NCBI RefSeq assembly: GCF_019636075.1
Contig: NZ_JAHBYG010000018.1
Coordinates: forward strand, 1 to 64,000
Direction: 5' to 3'
Source of the DNA: Ferrovibrio sp.
GTDB lineage: Bacteria; Pseudomonadota; Alphaproteobacteria; Ferrovibrionales; Ferrovibrionaceae
Length of the DNA: 64,000 nt
Shown here one piece after another: positions 36,508 through 46,691 of this stretch. The first letter of the stretch is position 1, and each line of letters starts with the position of its first letter. Both the position numbers and the translations under genes were made by a program. Below the pieces are notes generated by a model. That model saw only the letters and a list, made by a program, of their open reading frames with translations. It searched no databases and had not been told where the DNA came from.

Positions 36508-37836
36508 ATGCGTCTGAGCCGCTATTTCCTGCCCGTGCTGAAGGAGAATCCCACCGAGGCGCAGATCGTCAGCCACCGGCTGATGCTGCGTGCCGGCATG
36601 ATCCGCCAGACCGCCGCCGGCATCTATTCCTGGCTGCCGCTGGGCCATCGGGTGCTGAAGAAGATCGACCAGATCGTGCGCGAGGAGCAGGATGCCGCCG
36701 GCGCACAGGAAATGCTGATGCCCACCATCCAGCCTGCCGAGCTGTGGCAGAAGAGCGGCCGCTACGACGATTACGGCAAGGAGATGCTGCGCATCACCGA
36801 CCGCCACGAGCGGCCGATGCTGTATGGCCCCACCAACGAGGAAATGCTCACCGATATCGTGCGGGCCGATATCAAGAGCTATCGTGAGCTGCCGAAAATC
36901 CTTTACCACATCCAGTGGAAATTCCGCGACGAAGTGCGTCCGCGTTTCGGCGTGATGCGCGGGCGTGAATTCCTGATGAAGGATGCCTATTCCTTCGATA
37001 TCGACCAGGCCGGGGCGCGCCGCGCCTATAACCGCATGTTCGTGGCTTACTTACGCACCTTCGCCCGGCTGGGCCTGAAGGCGATACCCATGCAGGCCGA
37101 TACCGGCCCGATCGGCGGCGACCTGAGCCACGAATTCATCGTGCTGGCCGAAACCGGCGAAAGCGGCGTGTTCTGCGACAAGGCGTTGATCGAGCGCGAC
37201 GTGCTGGGCCAGGGCGTGGATTACGATGCCGATCTGCAGCCCATCGTGGATAGCTGGACCGCGCCTTACGCGGCCACCGAGGAAAAGCACGATGTCGCCC
37301 GCTTCGAGGCGCTGCCCCAAGAGCGCCAGGTGGCGGCGCGCGGCATCGAAGTGGGCCATATCTTCTATTTCGGCACCAAATATTCCAAGCCCATGGGCGC
37401 GGTGGTGCAGGGGCCGAATGGCGACCAGATCACGCTGGAAATGGGGTCTTACGGCATCGGCGTATCGCGCCTGGTGGGCGCGATCATCGAGGCGAGCCAT
37501 GATGACGCCGGCATCAAATGGCCGCTCTCGGTGGCGCCTTATCATGTGGGCCTGATCAACCTGAAGGCCGGCGATGCCGATTGCGAAAAGGCTTGCGACG
37601 ATCTCTATGCCCGCCTGAAGGCCGCCGGCGTGGATGTGCTGTATGATGACCGCGACGAACGTGCCGGCGCCAAATTCGCCACCATGGATCTGATCGGCTT
37701 GCCGTTCCAACTCACCATCGGGCCGCGCGGCGTGAAGACCGGCATGGCCGAGGTGAAGGACCGCATGACCGGCGCCAAGGAGGAAATCCCGCTGGACGCC
37801 GCTTTCAACAAGATCGTTGCCGCCGTTAAAGGATAA
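36508..37836 (+). CDS. proS: Proline--tRNA ligase, short alphaproteobacterial type
   Basis: A 442-aa class II synthetase from ATG 36508. Motif 1 region ([20 protein letters not shown]), motif 2 ([26 protein letters not shown]), motif 3 ([16 protein letters not shown]) and the C-terminal anticodon-binding domain ([24 protein letters not shown]) are all present. The protein lacks the about 180-residue editing insertion between motifs 2 and 3 that E. coli ProRS has; this is normal for alphaproteobacteria, which use separate editing proteins. Immediately followed by lolC. Confidence 0.96.
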   Translation: MRLSRYFLPVLKENPTEAQIVSHRLMLRAGMIRQTAAGIYSWLPLGHRVLKKIDQIVREEQDAAGAQEMLMPTIQPAELWQKSGRYDDYGKEMLRITDRHERPMLYGPTNEEMLTDIVRADIKSYRELPKILYHIQWKFRDEVRPRFGVMRGREFLMKDAYSFDIDQAGARRAYNRMFVAYLRTFARLGLKAIPMQADTGPIGGDLSHEFIVLAETGESGVFCDKALIERDVLGQGVDYDADLQPIVDSWTAPYAATEEKHDVARFEALPQERQVAARGIEVGHIFYFGTKYSKPMGAVVQGPNGDQITLEMGSYGIGVSRLVGAIIEASHDDAGIKWPLSVAPYHVGLINLKAGDADCEKACDDLYARLKAAGVDVLYDDRDERAGAKFATMDLIGLPFQLTIGPRGVKTGMAEVKDRMTGAKEEIPLDAAFNKIVAAVKG

Positions 37837-37840
37837 GCCG

Positions 37841-39091
37841 ATGCCTTTTGCCGCCTTTGAGTGGATGCTGGCCCTGCGCTATCTGCGCGCCCGGCGGCAG
37901 GAGGGCTTCATCTCGGTGATCGCGGTGTTCAGCCTGCTCGGCATCATGCTGGGCGTGGCCACCCTGATCATCGTGATGAGCGTGATGAACGGATTCCGCG
38001 CCGAATTGCTGGGCCGCATCCTGGGCCTGAATGGCCATATCATGATCCAGTCTGAACGCTATGCCACCATGAACGATTACGATCGCGTGGTGAGCATTGT
38101 GGCCGGCCTGCCCCATGTGAAACAGGCCAATCCGATGATCGAGGGCCAGGTGATGGTGACCGCTAATGGCGGTGCCACCGGCGCCATGGTGCGCGGGTTG
38201 CGCCAGGCCGATCTGGCGCGCGAAACCAGCATCGCCAAGGGTATGCGCGAGGGCTCGCTGCAGGATTTCGAGGGCGATGATGCGGTGGTGATCGGCCATC
38301 GCATGGCGCGCAAACTGGGCCTCAATCTCGGCGACAAGGTAACGCTGATCTCGCCGCAAAGCACTGCCACGCCTTTTGGCAGCGTGCCGCGCAGCCGCGC
38401 TTATACGATTGTCGGCATTTTCGATGTGGGCATGTTCGAATACGATTCAGGCTTCGTCTTCATGCCGTTTGAGGCTGCGCAGATCTACTTCCGCCTCGGC
38501 GACCAGGCCCATGCGGTGGAAGTGCGGCTGGATAACCCGGATGTGGCGCGCCGCGTGGGCACCGAGTTGATCCAGAAACTGGGGCGAGACTACCGTTTCT
38601 ACGATTGGCAGCAGGCCAATCAGCATTTCTTCAATGCGCTGCAGGTGGAACGCAATGTGATGTTCCTGATCCTCACGCTGATCATCATCGTGGCGGCCTT
38701 CAACATCATTTCCAGCATGATCATGCTGGTGAAGGATAAGGGCCGCGATATCGCCATTCTGCGCACCATGGGCGCATCGCGCGGGGCGATCATGCGGGTT
38801 TTTGTGCTTGCCGGTGCCAGCGTGGGCGTGATCGGCACGGCGCTGGGCTTTGCGCTTGGGCTGGCTTTCTCGCTGAATATCGAAGGCATCCGCCAAGTGA
38901 TCCAGAAACTGATCGGCACGGATTTGTTTGCCGCCGAGATCTACTTCCTCTCGCGGCTGCCGGCCAAGGTGGAATCCGCCGAGGTGGTGGCTGTGGTGAT
39001 CATGGGATTGCTGCTGTCCTTCCTCGCTACGCTCTATCCGTCCTGGCGTGCCGCCCGCCTCGATCCGGTGGAGGCGCTGCGTTATGAGTGA
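37841..39091 (+). CDS. lolC: Lipoprotein-releasing ABC transporter permease LolC/LolE
   Basis: A 416-aa inner-membrane protein. FEWMLALRYLRARRQEGFISVIAVFSLLGIMLGVATLIIVMSVMNGFRAELLGRILGLNGH is the LolC/E N-terminus. One helix is followed by a large periplasmic domain and then three C-terminal helices ([82 protein letters not shown]) of the FtsX fold. It extracts outer-membrane lipoproteins from the inner membrane and passes them to LolA. A single permease gene, as in bacteria where one LolF-like protein replaces the LolC/E pair, lies beside lolD. Confidence 0.94.
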   Translation: MPFAAFEWMLALRYLRARRQEGFISVIAVFSLLGIMLGVATLIIVMSVMNGFRAELLGRILGLNGHIMIQSERYATMNDYDRVVSIVAGLPHVKQANPMIEGQVMVTANGGATGAMVRGLRQADLARETSIAKGMREGSLQDFEGDDAVVIGHRMARKLGLNLGDKVTLISPQSTATPFGSVPRSRAYTIVGIFDVGMFEYDSGFVFMPFEAAQIYFRLGDQAHAVEVRLDNPDVARRVGTELIQKLGRDYRFYDWQQANQHFFNALQVERNVMFLILTLIIIVAAFNIISSMIMLVKDKGRDIAILRTMGASRGAIMRVFVLAGASVGVIGTALGFALGLAFSLNIEGIRQVIQKLIGTDLFAAEIYFLSRLPAKVESAEVVAVVIMGLLLSFLATLYPSWRAARLDPVEALRYE

Positions 39092-39776
39092 TCGGGTTAT
39101 GAGCGACGCGCTGCTGCTGGATGGCGTGCATCGCCGTTTCCGTCAGGCTGGCGAGGAATTGCATATCCTGCGCGGCGTGGACCTGGCGGTGCGGCCGGGA
39201 GAGATCGTGGCTTTGCTGGGCCCCTCCGGCTCGGGCAAGTCCACCTTGCTGCATACGGCCGGCCTGCTGGAGCGCGCCGATGGCGGTCGCGTGCTGGTGG
39301 GCGGCGAAGATTGCAGCCGGATGAGCGATGCGCAGCGCACATTGACGCGCCGCCACCGCATCGGCTTCGTTTATCAGTATCATCATCTGCTGCCGGAATT
39401 CTCGGCTATCGAGAATGCCGCCATGCCCTTGCGCATCCGCGGCCTGTCGCGTGGCGAGGCGCAGGAACAAGCCCGCGTGGTGCTGGAAAGCCTCGGCCTC
39501 GGCCATCGCCTGAGCCACCGGCCGGCGCGGCTATCGGGCGGCGAGCAGCAGCGCGTGGCGATTGCCCGTGCGGTGGTGGGGCGCCCCAGCCTGCTGCTGG
39601 CCGATGAGCCGACCGGCAATCTGGATGAGAAGGCCGCCGAGGCCGCTTTTCAGGAATTGCTGCGTCTGGTGCGCGAGGCCGGCATCGGCGCGCTGATCGC
39701 CACTCATAACCTGGCCCTGGCCCGGCGTATGGATCGCGTGGTCAGCCTGCATGAAGGATTGCTGCGGGCCGCTTAA
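39084..39776 (+). CDS. lolD: Lipoprotein-releasing ABC transporter ATPase LolD
   Basis: The product is 230 aa from ATG 39084, overlapping lolC by 8 bases; ATG 39099 is also possible. Walker [11 protein letters not shown]-loop [12 protein letters not shown], signature [14 protein letters not shown], Walker [14 protein letters not shown] and switch His in IATHNLAL. Gives the power stroke for the LolC-type permease. It ends with the sequence TTAA, whose two halves serve as stop codons for lolD and the convergent GNAT gene. Confidence 0.95.
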   Translation: MSDRVMSDALLLDGVHRRFRQAGEELHILRGVDLAVRPGEIVALLGPSGSGKSTLLHTAGLLERADGGRVLVGGEDCSRMSDAQRTLTRRHRIGFVYQYHHLLPEFSAIENAAMPLRIRGLSRGEAQEQARVVLESLGLGHRLSHRPARLSGGEQQRVAIARAVVGRPSLLLADEPTGNLDEKAAEAAFQELLRLVREAGIGALIATHNLALARRMDRVVSLHEGLLRAA

Positions 39777-40306
39777 GCCGGCCTGCGCGCGAACCATTCT
39801 TCACGCGTCTGGCCCCATACATCGATTTCACGGTCGACCGGCGGCGGCAGCTTGGCCTGGCGCAGGATGCGCGAGCCCAGCCGCTTTGCCACCTGCTGCG
39901 AGGCGGCATTTTCCGGCGCGATGGAATGGATCACCTCGGTCCAGCCCAGATGGGCGAAGGCCCAGTCGGTGGCGGCTGTCGCGCCTTCGGTGGCATAGCC
40001 CTTGCCCCAGGCATCACGGGTGAGGGCCCAGCCGATCTCGGTGCCGGGCCAGCCATCGGGCTGCCAGGGGCCGAGCCGGCCGATCCATTTGCCGCTGGAT
40101 TTCTCGATCACCGAGAACATGCCGAAGCCCATCAGCGCCCAGGAGCCGGCCATGATGCAGATGGTGCGCCATGCCACCGGCTTGGGCTGCACGCCGCCGA
40201 GATGTAACTGCACCTCGGGATCGGCCATCGAGGCCGCCCAGGGCTCGAAATCCTGCCATTCGGTGGGTCGCAGCAGCAGGCGTTCGGTTTCGATGTAGTT
40301 GGTCAT
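39773..40306 (-). CDS. GNAT N-acetyltransferase, RimJ/RimL type
   Basis: The product is 177 aa from ATG 40306 (MTNYIETERLLLRPTEWQDF); ATG 40321 adds five residues. The RimJ/RimL-like fold has IETERLLLRP at the start, IGWALTRDAWGKGYATEGATAATDWAF as the acetyl-CoA-binding motif A and HSIAPENAASQQVAKRLG as motif B. Members acetylate ribosomal proteins, antibiotics or metabolites; the substrate is unknown. Its stop overlaps the lolD stop by four bases. Confidence 0.87.
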   Translation of the reverse strand: MTNYIETERLLLRPTEWQDFEPWAASMADPEVQLHLGGVQPKPVAWRTICIMAGSWALMGFGMFSVIEKSSGKWIGRLGPWQPDGWPGTEIGWALTRDAWGKGYATEGATAATDWAFAHLGWTEVIHSIAPENAASQQVAKRLGSRILRQAKLPPPVDREIDVWGQTREEWFARRPA

Positions 40307-40321
40307 AGGAATCTCCAGCAT

Positions 40322-40587
40322 GGCGGCGGCAGACTATCCGCAAGCCCTGTGCGGGCAAAGCGCCACAATCAATAGAGCGGTTTTCCGCTTCGTTCGCCTA
40401 AGCCTGGGATTCGTCCGCGCCTGTTCCGAATCGGGTCTGGAATCAGGGATGTAAAAAGCCGACTCGGCACAAAAGCTGGTAGCGCGTTCCCGAATCGGAC
40501 AGGCCGATCTGGGATTCGCCCCATGCCCGTTCTGGCATCCGGCGGCTAGGCAGCGTATCTTCTGGCTGAGAACAGGAACCGATCATC
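40322..40587. other. Intergenic region upstream of dnaE with short inverted repeats
   Basis: 266 bp without a gene. CTGGGATTCG occurs twice in the same orientation (40404-40413 and 40509-40518), and between them the reverse motif CGAATCGG occurs twice (TTCCGAATCGG at about 40424 and TCCCGAATCGG at about 40488), so GATTCG/CGAATC arms can form two hairpins. It may be a binding region for dnaE control. I found no LexA-type GTTC-N7-GTTC box. Confidence 0.4.
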
Positions 40588-43500
40588 ATGCCGCATGCCG
40601 ATTTCGTCCATCTGCGCGTTCACACTGCCTATTCGCTCACCGAAGGGGCGATCCGGGTGGAGAAACTGGCGGAGCTTTGCGCCAAGCACCGCATGCCGGC
40701 AGTGGCGATCACCGATACCAACAATCTGTTCGGTGCGCTGGAGATTTCCAAGGCGCTGGCCGGCAAGGGCGTGCAGCCGATCATCGGCTGTCAGTTGAAC
40801 ATCTCGCGGCTGGATCAGGCCAGCGGCGGCTTCGGCGCCAAGAATCTGAAAAAGCCCGATCCCGACAAGCTGGTGCTGCTGGCGCAGAACAAGGCCGGCT
40901 ATGCCAACCTGATGCGGCTATCCAGCAAGGCCTATCTGGATGTGCCGCCGGGCGAGGCGCCGCAAGTGGGCTGGGAGGATCTGGAGCGCTGGAATGAGGG
41001 GCTGATCTGCCTGGGCGGCGGTTTGCATGGGCCGATGGGCCGGTTGCTGGCCGATGGGCAGGTGGAAGCGGCGCGCCAGCCGCTGGACCGCCTGATGGCG
41101 ATCTTCCCGGGCCGGCTCTATATCGAATTGCAGCGTCATGGCTGGGCCGCCGAAACGCGGGCCGAGCCCGGCCTGCTGGATTTTGCCTATGAGCATGATC
41201 TGCCGTTGGTGGCTACCAACGATTGCTATTTCGCCGATGCCGATATGTACGAGGCGCATGATGCGCTGCTCTGCATTGCCGAGGGCGCCTATATCACCCA
41301 GACCGCGCGCCGCAAGGTGACGCCCGAGCATCGCTTCAAATCGGCGGAAGAGATGCGCATGCTGTTTGCCGATCTGCCCGAGGCGATCGACAACACCCTG
41401 GTGATTGCCCGCCGCTGTGCCGTGAAGGCAGAGGAGCACAACCCGATCCTGCCGAGCTTTGGCGAATCCGGCAGCGAAGACGAGCCCGCCGCCTTGCGCC
41501 GCATGGCCAGTGCGGGGCTGGAAAAGCGATTGCAGGATGCCGGCATCACTGGCGATGCCGCCAAGCCCTATTGGGATCGGCTTGAATTCGAATGCCAGAC
41601 TATCATCAACATGAAGTTTCCCGGCTATTTCCTGATCGTGGCCGACTTCATCCAATGGGCCAAGGCCAATGGCGTGGCGGTGGGGCCGGGGCGCGGCTCG
41701 GGCGCCGGCTCGGTGGTGGCCTGGGCGCTCACCATCACCGATCTCGATCCACTGCGTTTCGGCCTGCTGTTCGAGCGCTTCCTGAATCCCGAACGCGTAT
41801 CGATGCCTGACTTCGATATCGATTTCTGCCAGGAACGCCGCGACCAGGTGATTACCTATGTGCAGCGGAAATACGGCGCCGAGAATGTGGCGCAGATCAT
41901 CACCTTCGGCAAATTGCAGGCCCGCGCAGCGCTGCGCGATGTGGGCCGCGTGCTGCAATTGCCGCTGGGCCAGGTGGATCGCATCTGCAAGCTGGTGCCC
42001 AACAATCCGGCCAATCCGGTAACGCTGGACAAGGCGATCCTGCAGGAACCCCGCCTGCGCGAGGAGCGCGACCGCGACGAAGCCGTGAAGCGCATGATCG
42101 ACGTGGCGTTGAAGCTTGAAGGGCTTTACCGCAACGCTTCCACCCATGCAGCCGGCGTGGTGATTGCCGACCGGCCGCTGGTGGAGCTGGTGCCGCTCTA
42201 TCGCGATCCGCATGCCAGCATGCCGGCTACGCAGTTTTCGATGAAATACGCCGAAGCCGCCGGCCTGGTGAAGTTCGACTTCCTCGGCCTGAAAACTCTC
42301 GACGTGCTGGAAAAAGCCGTTGAGTTGATCAAGAAGCGCGGCGTGGAGATCGATCTGGCACGCATTCCCCTGGAGGATAAACCTACCTTCGACCTGCTTG
42401 GGCGTGGCGATGCGGTGGGGGTGTTCCAGTTTGAAGGCAGCGGCATGCGCGACATGCTGCGACAGATGAAACCCGATGCCTTCGAGGATCTGATCGCGTT
42501 GGTGGCATTGTATCGTCCGGGTCCGATGGACATGATTCCATCCTACATCGCGCGTAAACAGGGCCGCGAGGATCCCGATTACATGCATCCGTCGCTCAAG
42601 CCGGTGCTTGAGGAAACCTACGGCGTCATCATCTACCAGGAACAGGTGATGGAAATCGCCAAGGTGTTGGCTGGCTATTCGTTGGGCGATGCCGATCTGT
42701 TGCGCCGGGCGATGGGCAAGAAGATCAAGGCCGAAATGGATGCGCAGAAGGAGCGCTTCGCCAAGGGCGCCAAGGAGCGTGGCGTCGATCCGGGCCTAGC
42801 CGCGGAAATCTTCGAGCGGGTGGAAAAATTCGCCGGTTACGGCTTCAACAAAAGCCACGCGGCAGCTTATGCCTTGGTGGCCTGGCAGACGGCCTACCTC
42901 AAAGCGAATTACCCGGTGGAATTCATCGCCGCTTCGATGACGATGGATATTTCCAACACCGATAAGCTGAATGTGTTCCGGCAGGAATGCGCGCGCCAGA
43001 ATATTCCGCTTCTGCCGCCGGATGTGAACAAGTCGCAGGTGGAATTCGACGTGGAGCAGCGCGATGGCAAGGGCGCCATCCGCTATGCCTTGGCGGCCGT
43101 GAAGAATGTGGGCGCGGCGGCGATGGCGCAGATCGTGGCCGAGCGTGTGCGCAACGGGCCGTTCAGCACGCTGTTCGAAATGGCCAGCCGGGTGGAGCCA
43201 TCGGCGCTGAACAAGCGCATGCTGGAGAACCTTGCCAAGGCAGGTGCCTTCGATGGCATGGAGAAAAATCGCGCCAAAACCGTGGGCGGACTGGATATGC
43301 TGATCCGCCATGCCCAGGTGAAGGCCGAAGAGCGCGCCAGCAATCAGGTTTCGATGTTCGGCGGCGGCGGCCCAGCCAGCGAGCGACTGCCCAAATTGCC
43401 GGATAACGCGATCTGGACTTCGATGGAGCAACTGGCCAAGGAATTCGAGGCCATCGGCTTTTATCTTTCGGCGCATCCGCTGGATGCCTATCAGGCGTCG

Positions 43501-44049
43501 CTCAATCGCGTGGGCGTGAAGCGCTATACCGAAATGATGCGGGCGCTGAATAGCGGCGACCAGATATTCAAGCTGGCCGGCACGGTGATTTCGCGCCAGG
43601 AACGCACGTCGCAGAAGGGCAACCGCTTTGCTTTCGTAAGCTGCTCGGATGCCTCGGGTATGTATGAAGTGACGGTTTTTTCCGAATTGCTCGGGCAGCA
43701 TCGGGATTGGCTGGAGGCCGGGCGCAATGTGGTGTGGACCATGGCTGCGCGGCTTGAAGGCGAACAGCCGCGCCTAACGGCGCAGAAACTGGAATTGCTC
43801 GATGATGTGGCAGCCCGCGCGGCTGCCGGCATCCTGATCAATCTCGACAAGACCGATGCGCTGCCCAGGATCGCGGATTTGCTGAACCAGGCCGCCGGCA
43901 AGGGCAAGGGCATGATCCGCATCGGCTGCCGGGTGGAAGCTTCCGGCGACCAGGCCGAGATGCTGCTGGAAAAACGCTTTGCCGTCACGCCGCAATTGCG
44001 CGACCAGTTGCTGGTGCTGCCGGGTGTGCTTGAAGTGCGCGATATCTGA
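40588..44049 (+). CDS. dnaE: DNA polymerase III subunit alpha
   Basis: A 1153-aa C-family replicative polymerase. The N-terminal PHP domain begins HADFVHLRVHTAYSLTEGAIRVEKL. The catalytic acidic residues of the palm are in VSMPDFDIDFCQERRD, with the upstream GPGRGSGAGSVVAWALTITDLDP. The fingers region has GFNKSHAAAYALVAWQTAYLK, the helix-hairpin-helix region ALAAVKNVGAAAMAQIV, and the OB domain FKLAGTVISRQERTSQKG...FAFVSCSDASGMYEVTVFSE. Length and order are those of DnaE1, the main chromosomal replicase, not the mutagenic DnaE2. Confidence 0.97.
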   Translation: MPHADFVHLRVHTAYSLTEGAIRVEKLAELCAKHRMPAVAITDTNNLFGALEISKALAGKGVQPIIGCQLNISRLDQASGGFGAKNLKKPDPDKLVLLAQNKAGYANLMRLSSKAYLDVPPGEAPQVGWEDLERWNEGLICLGGGLHGPMGRLLADGQVEAARQPLDRLMAIFPGRLYIELQRHGWAAETRAEPGLLDFAYEHDLPLVATNDCYFADADMYEAHDALLCIAEGAYITQTARRKVTPEHRFKSAEEMRMLFADLPEAIDNTLVIARRCAVKAEEHNPILPSFGESGSEDEPAALRRMASAGLEKRLQDAGITGDAAKPYWDRLEFECQTIINMKFPGYFLIVADFIQWAKANGVAVGPGRGSGAGSVVAWALTITDLDPLRFGLLFERFLNPERVSMPDFDIDFCQERRDQVITYVQRKYGAENVAQIITFGKLQARAALRDVGRVLQLPLGQVDRICKLVPNNPANPVTLDKAILQEPRLREERDRDEAVKRMIDVALKLEGLYRNASTHAAGVVIADRPLVELVPLYRDPHASMPATQFSMKYAEAAGLVKFDFLGLKTLDVLEKAVELIKKRGVEIDLARIPLEDKPTFDLLGRGDAVGVFQFEGSGMRDMLRQMKPDAFEDLIALVALYRPGPMDMIPSYIARKQGREDPDYMHPSLKPVLEETYGVIIYQEQVMEIAKVLAGYSLGDADLLRRAMGKKIKAEMDAQKERFAKGAKERGVDPGLAAEIFERVEKFAGYGFNKSHAAAYALVAWQTAYLKANYPVEFIAASMTMDISNTDKLNVFRQECARQNIPLLPPDVNKSQVEFDVEQRDGKGAIRYALAAVKNVGAAAMAQIVAERVRNGPFSTLFEMASRVEPSALNKRMLENLAKAGAFDGMEKNRAKTVGGLDMLIRHAQVKAEERASNQVSMFGGGGPASERLPKLPDNAIWTSMEQLAKEFEAIGFYLSAHPLDAYQASLNRVGVKRYTEMMRALNSGDQIFKLAGTVISRQERTSQKGNRFAFVSCSDASGMYEVTVFSELLGQHRDWLEAGRNVVWTMAARLEGEQPRLTAQKLELLDDVAARAAAGILINLDKTDALPRIADLLNQAAGKGKGMIRIGCRVEASGDQAEMLLEKRFAVTPQLRDQLLVLPGVLEVRDI

Positions 44050-44060
44050 GGAATGATGCC

Positions 44061-46691
44061 GTGAATGCTGTCCAGCCCAATATGACGCCCCGGGCCATAA
44101 ACCGCCTCGACTACCGCACGCCGGATTACCGGATCGATAAGGTGGCGCTGGAATTCGATCTCGAGCCGCGCGCCACCCGGGTGGTTGCCAAGCTGGATAT
44201 TCGCGCCGAACGGCCTGGCGCCCTGGTGCTGGATGGCGAGGCGCTGAAGCTGGTTTCGCTGTCCATCGATGGCCGGCCGTTGTCGCAGAGCGATTATGTG
44301 GTGGATGAGAAATCGCTCACCATCCATGCGCCGCCGCAGAAATTCACTTTGCGGATCGAGACCGAGATAGATCCCGAGGGCAATACGCACTTATCCGGCC
44401 TGTATCGTTCGAGCGGCAATTACTGCACGCAATGCGAGGCGCAAGGTTTTCGCCGCATCACGTATTTCCTGGATCGCCCCGATGTGATGGCAACCTATCT
44501 GGTGACCCTGCGGGCCGATCCCAAGGCCTGCCCGGTTTTGCTGAGCAACGGCAATCCGCAGGAAGAGGGCACGCTTGCCGATGGCCGGCATTACAAGGTG
44601 TGGCACGATCCCTATCCGAAGCCGAGCTATCTGTTTGCCCTGGTGGCCGGCGATCTGGCCGTGCTGGAAGATGACTTCACCACCCAGGGCGGCCGCGAGG
44701 TGAAGCTGCGGATTTATACCGAACATGGCAAATCCGAACGGGCGGGTTATGCCATGGATGCGTTGAAGCGCTCGATGCGCTGGGACGAGACGCGCTTCGG
44801 CCTGGAATACGATCTCGATCTTTTCAATATCGTGGCGGTGAGCGACTTCAACATGGGGGCGATGGAGAACAAGTCGCTCAACGTGTTCAACGACCGCTAT
44901 ATCCTGGCCGATCCGCAAACCGCGACCGATGCCGATTACGCCGCCATCGAGGCGGTGGTGGCGCATGAATATTTCCATAACTGGACCGGAAACCGCATCA
45001 CCTGCCGGGATTGGTTCCAGCTCAGCCTGAAGGAAGGCCTGACGGTTTTCCGTGATCAGGAATTTTCATCCGACATGCGTTCGCGGCCGGTGAAACGCAT
45101 TCAGGATGTGCGCAATCTGCGGGCTCGGCAATTCCCCGAGGATGCCGGCCCGCTGGCGCATCCGATCCGTCCGGATTCCTATATCGCCATCGACAATTTC
45201 TATACCGCCACGGTGTATGAAAAGGGCTCTGAAGTCATCCGCATGATGCACACCCTGCTGGGTGAGGATGGTTTCCAGAAAGGCATGAAGCTTTACGTGG
45301 AGCGCCATGACGGCGAAGCCGCCACCTGCGACCAGTTCGTGGCCGCCATGGCGGATGCCAATGGCTACGACATGGAGCAGTTCAAGCTGTGGTATAGCCA
45401 GGCCGGCACGCCGTCGCTGAACATCAGCGGCAGATACGATGCCGGCAGCGGCAGCTATGAATTGAGCGTGATCCAGCATTGCCCGCCCACGCCCGGCCAG
45501 CCGGACAAGCAGCCGATGCATATTCCGCTGCATGTCGGTCTACTGGATGCGCAGGGCCAGGATATTCCGCTGCGCTTGGAGGGCGAGGCAACGGCGATGC
45601 CCGGTCGCGTGCTGTCGGTGAAGCAACCGCAGCAGACATTCAGATTCATCGGGTTGCCTGAGCCGCGTGCATTGTCGCTCAACCGTGGCTTTTCGGCGCC
45701 GGTGAATATCAAGGCCGAGATCGGCGGCGCCGAGCGCGCTTTTTTGATGGCTCATGATTCAGATGCCTTCGCGCGTTGGGAAGCGGGGCAGCAATATGCT
45801 ACCGACCTGCTGCTGTGCCGCGTGAATAACGGCGCCGGTTTCGATGCAGATTTTATCGATGCCATCGGTCTGATCCTGCGCGACGACAGCCTGGAGCCGG
45901 CCTTCGCGGCCGAAGCCATTGCTTTGCCTTCGGAGGATTACATCGCCGATCAGATGCCGGTGATGGATGCCGAGGCCGTGCATCTGGCCCGCCGCGCGCT
46001 GCGCCGACAGGTCGCCGAGGCGCATAAGGCAAGCCTGCTGCGGATCTATGATGGCGCAAGCGGCAGCGATGCCTATAGCCCGGATGCGGAGCAGGCCGGC
46101 AACCGCGCGCTGAAGAATGCCGCGCTGTCTTATCTTTCGGAACTTGCAGCGGAAGATGCCGGCATCCTGGCGCGTATCGATGGCCAATATGCCAAGGCCG
46201 ACAATATGACCGACCGTATGGCGGCATTGCGGCTGCTGGTTGATTTGGATGTGCCTGAGCGCGCCGCAGCTTTGGCGGATTTCCATGACCGCTTCAAGGA
46301 TGATGCCCTGGTGCTGGATAAATGGCTTTCGCTGCAGGCGATCTCGGCCTTGCCCGATACGCTGGAGCGTGTGAAGGCATTGCTGTCGCATCCGGCATTT
46401 TCCATGCGCAAGCCCAACAAGGTGCGGGCGCTGGTGGGCGGTTTTTGCATGAATGCGTTGCGCTATCATGCCGCCGATGGCACGGGTTATGCTTTCCATG
46501 CCGATCGGATCATCGAACTCGATCCGCTCAACCCGCAGGTGGCGGCGCGGCTGCTGGCCCCGCTGGGCCGCTGGCGGCGGGTGGATACCGCGCGGCAGGC
46601 CAGGATGAAGGCCGAGCTTGGGCGGATATTGTCGGTGCCTAAGCTTTCGCCTGAGACTTACGAGATCGCTTCCAAGTCGCTGAGCGGTTAA
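44061..46691 (+). CDS. pepN: Aminopeptidase N (M1 metallopeptidase)
   Basis: An 876-aa zinc aminopeptidase with GTG start 44061, eleven bases after dnaE. GAMENKSLNVFN is the exopeptidase motif that anchors the substrate N-terminus; HEYFHNWTGNRITCRDWFQLSLKEGLT holds the HExxH zinc site and the third ligand Glu. The long helical C-terminal domain matches gammaproteobacterial PepN rather than the shorter eukaryotic type. It degrades peptides in the cytoplasm. Ends in TTAA shared with the convergent tetR gene. Confidence 0.95.
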   Translation: MNAVQPNMTPRAINRLDYRTPDYRIDKVALEFDLEPRATRVVAKLDIRAERPGALVLDGEALKLVSLSIDGRPLSQSDYVVDEKSLTIHAPPQKFTLRIETEIDPEGNTHLSGLYRSSGNYCTQCEAQGFRRITYFLDRPDVMATYLVTLRADPKACPVLLSNGNPQEEGTLADGRHYKVWHDPYPKPSYLFALVAGDLAVLEDDFTTQGGREVKLRIYTEHGKSERAGYAMDALKRSMRWDETRFGLEYDLDLFNIVAVSDFNMGAMENKSLNVFNDRYILADPQTATDADYAAIEAVVAHEYFHNWTGNRITCRDWFQLSLKEGLTVFRDQEFSSDMRSRPVKRIQDVRNLRARQFPEDAGPLAHPIRPDSYIAIDNFYTATVYEKGSEVIRMMHTLLGEDGFQKGMKLYVERHDGEAATCDQFVAAMADANGYDMEQFKLWYSQAGTPSLNISGRYDAGSGSYELSVIQHCPPTPGQPDKQPMHIPLHVGLLDAQGQDIPLRLEGEATAMPGRVLSVKQPQQTFRFIGLPEPRALSLNRGFSAPVNIKAEIGGAERAFLMAHDSDAFARWEAGQQYATDLLLCRVNNGAGFDADFIDAIGLILRDDSLEPAFAAEAIALPSEDYIADQMPVMDAEAVHLARRALRRQVAEAHKASLLRIYDGASGSDAYSPDAEQAGNRALKNAALSYLSELAAEDAGILARIDGQYAKADNMTDRMAALRLLVDLDVPERAAALADFHDRFKDDALVLDKWLSLQAISALPDTLERVKALLSHPAFSMRKPNKVRALVGGFCMNALRYHAADGTGYAFHADRIIELDPLNPQVAARLLAPLGRWRRVDTARQARMKAELGRILSVPKLSPETYEIASKSLSG

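Noticed and set aside
40322..40587. LexA/SOS box before dnaE
   Set aside because: No GTTC-N7-GTTC or similar spacing found, and the gene is of the DnaE1 type.
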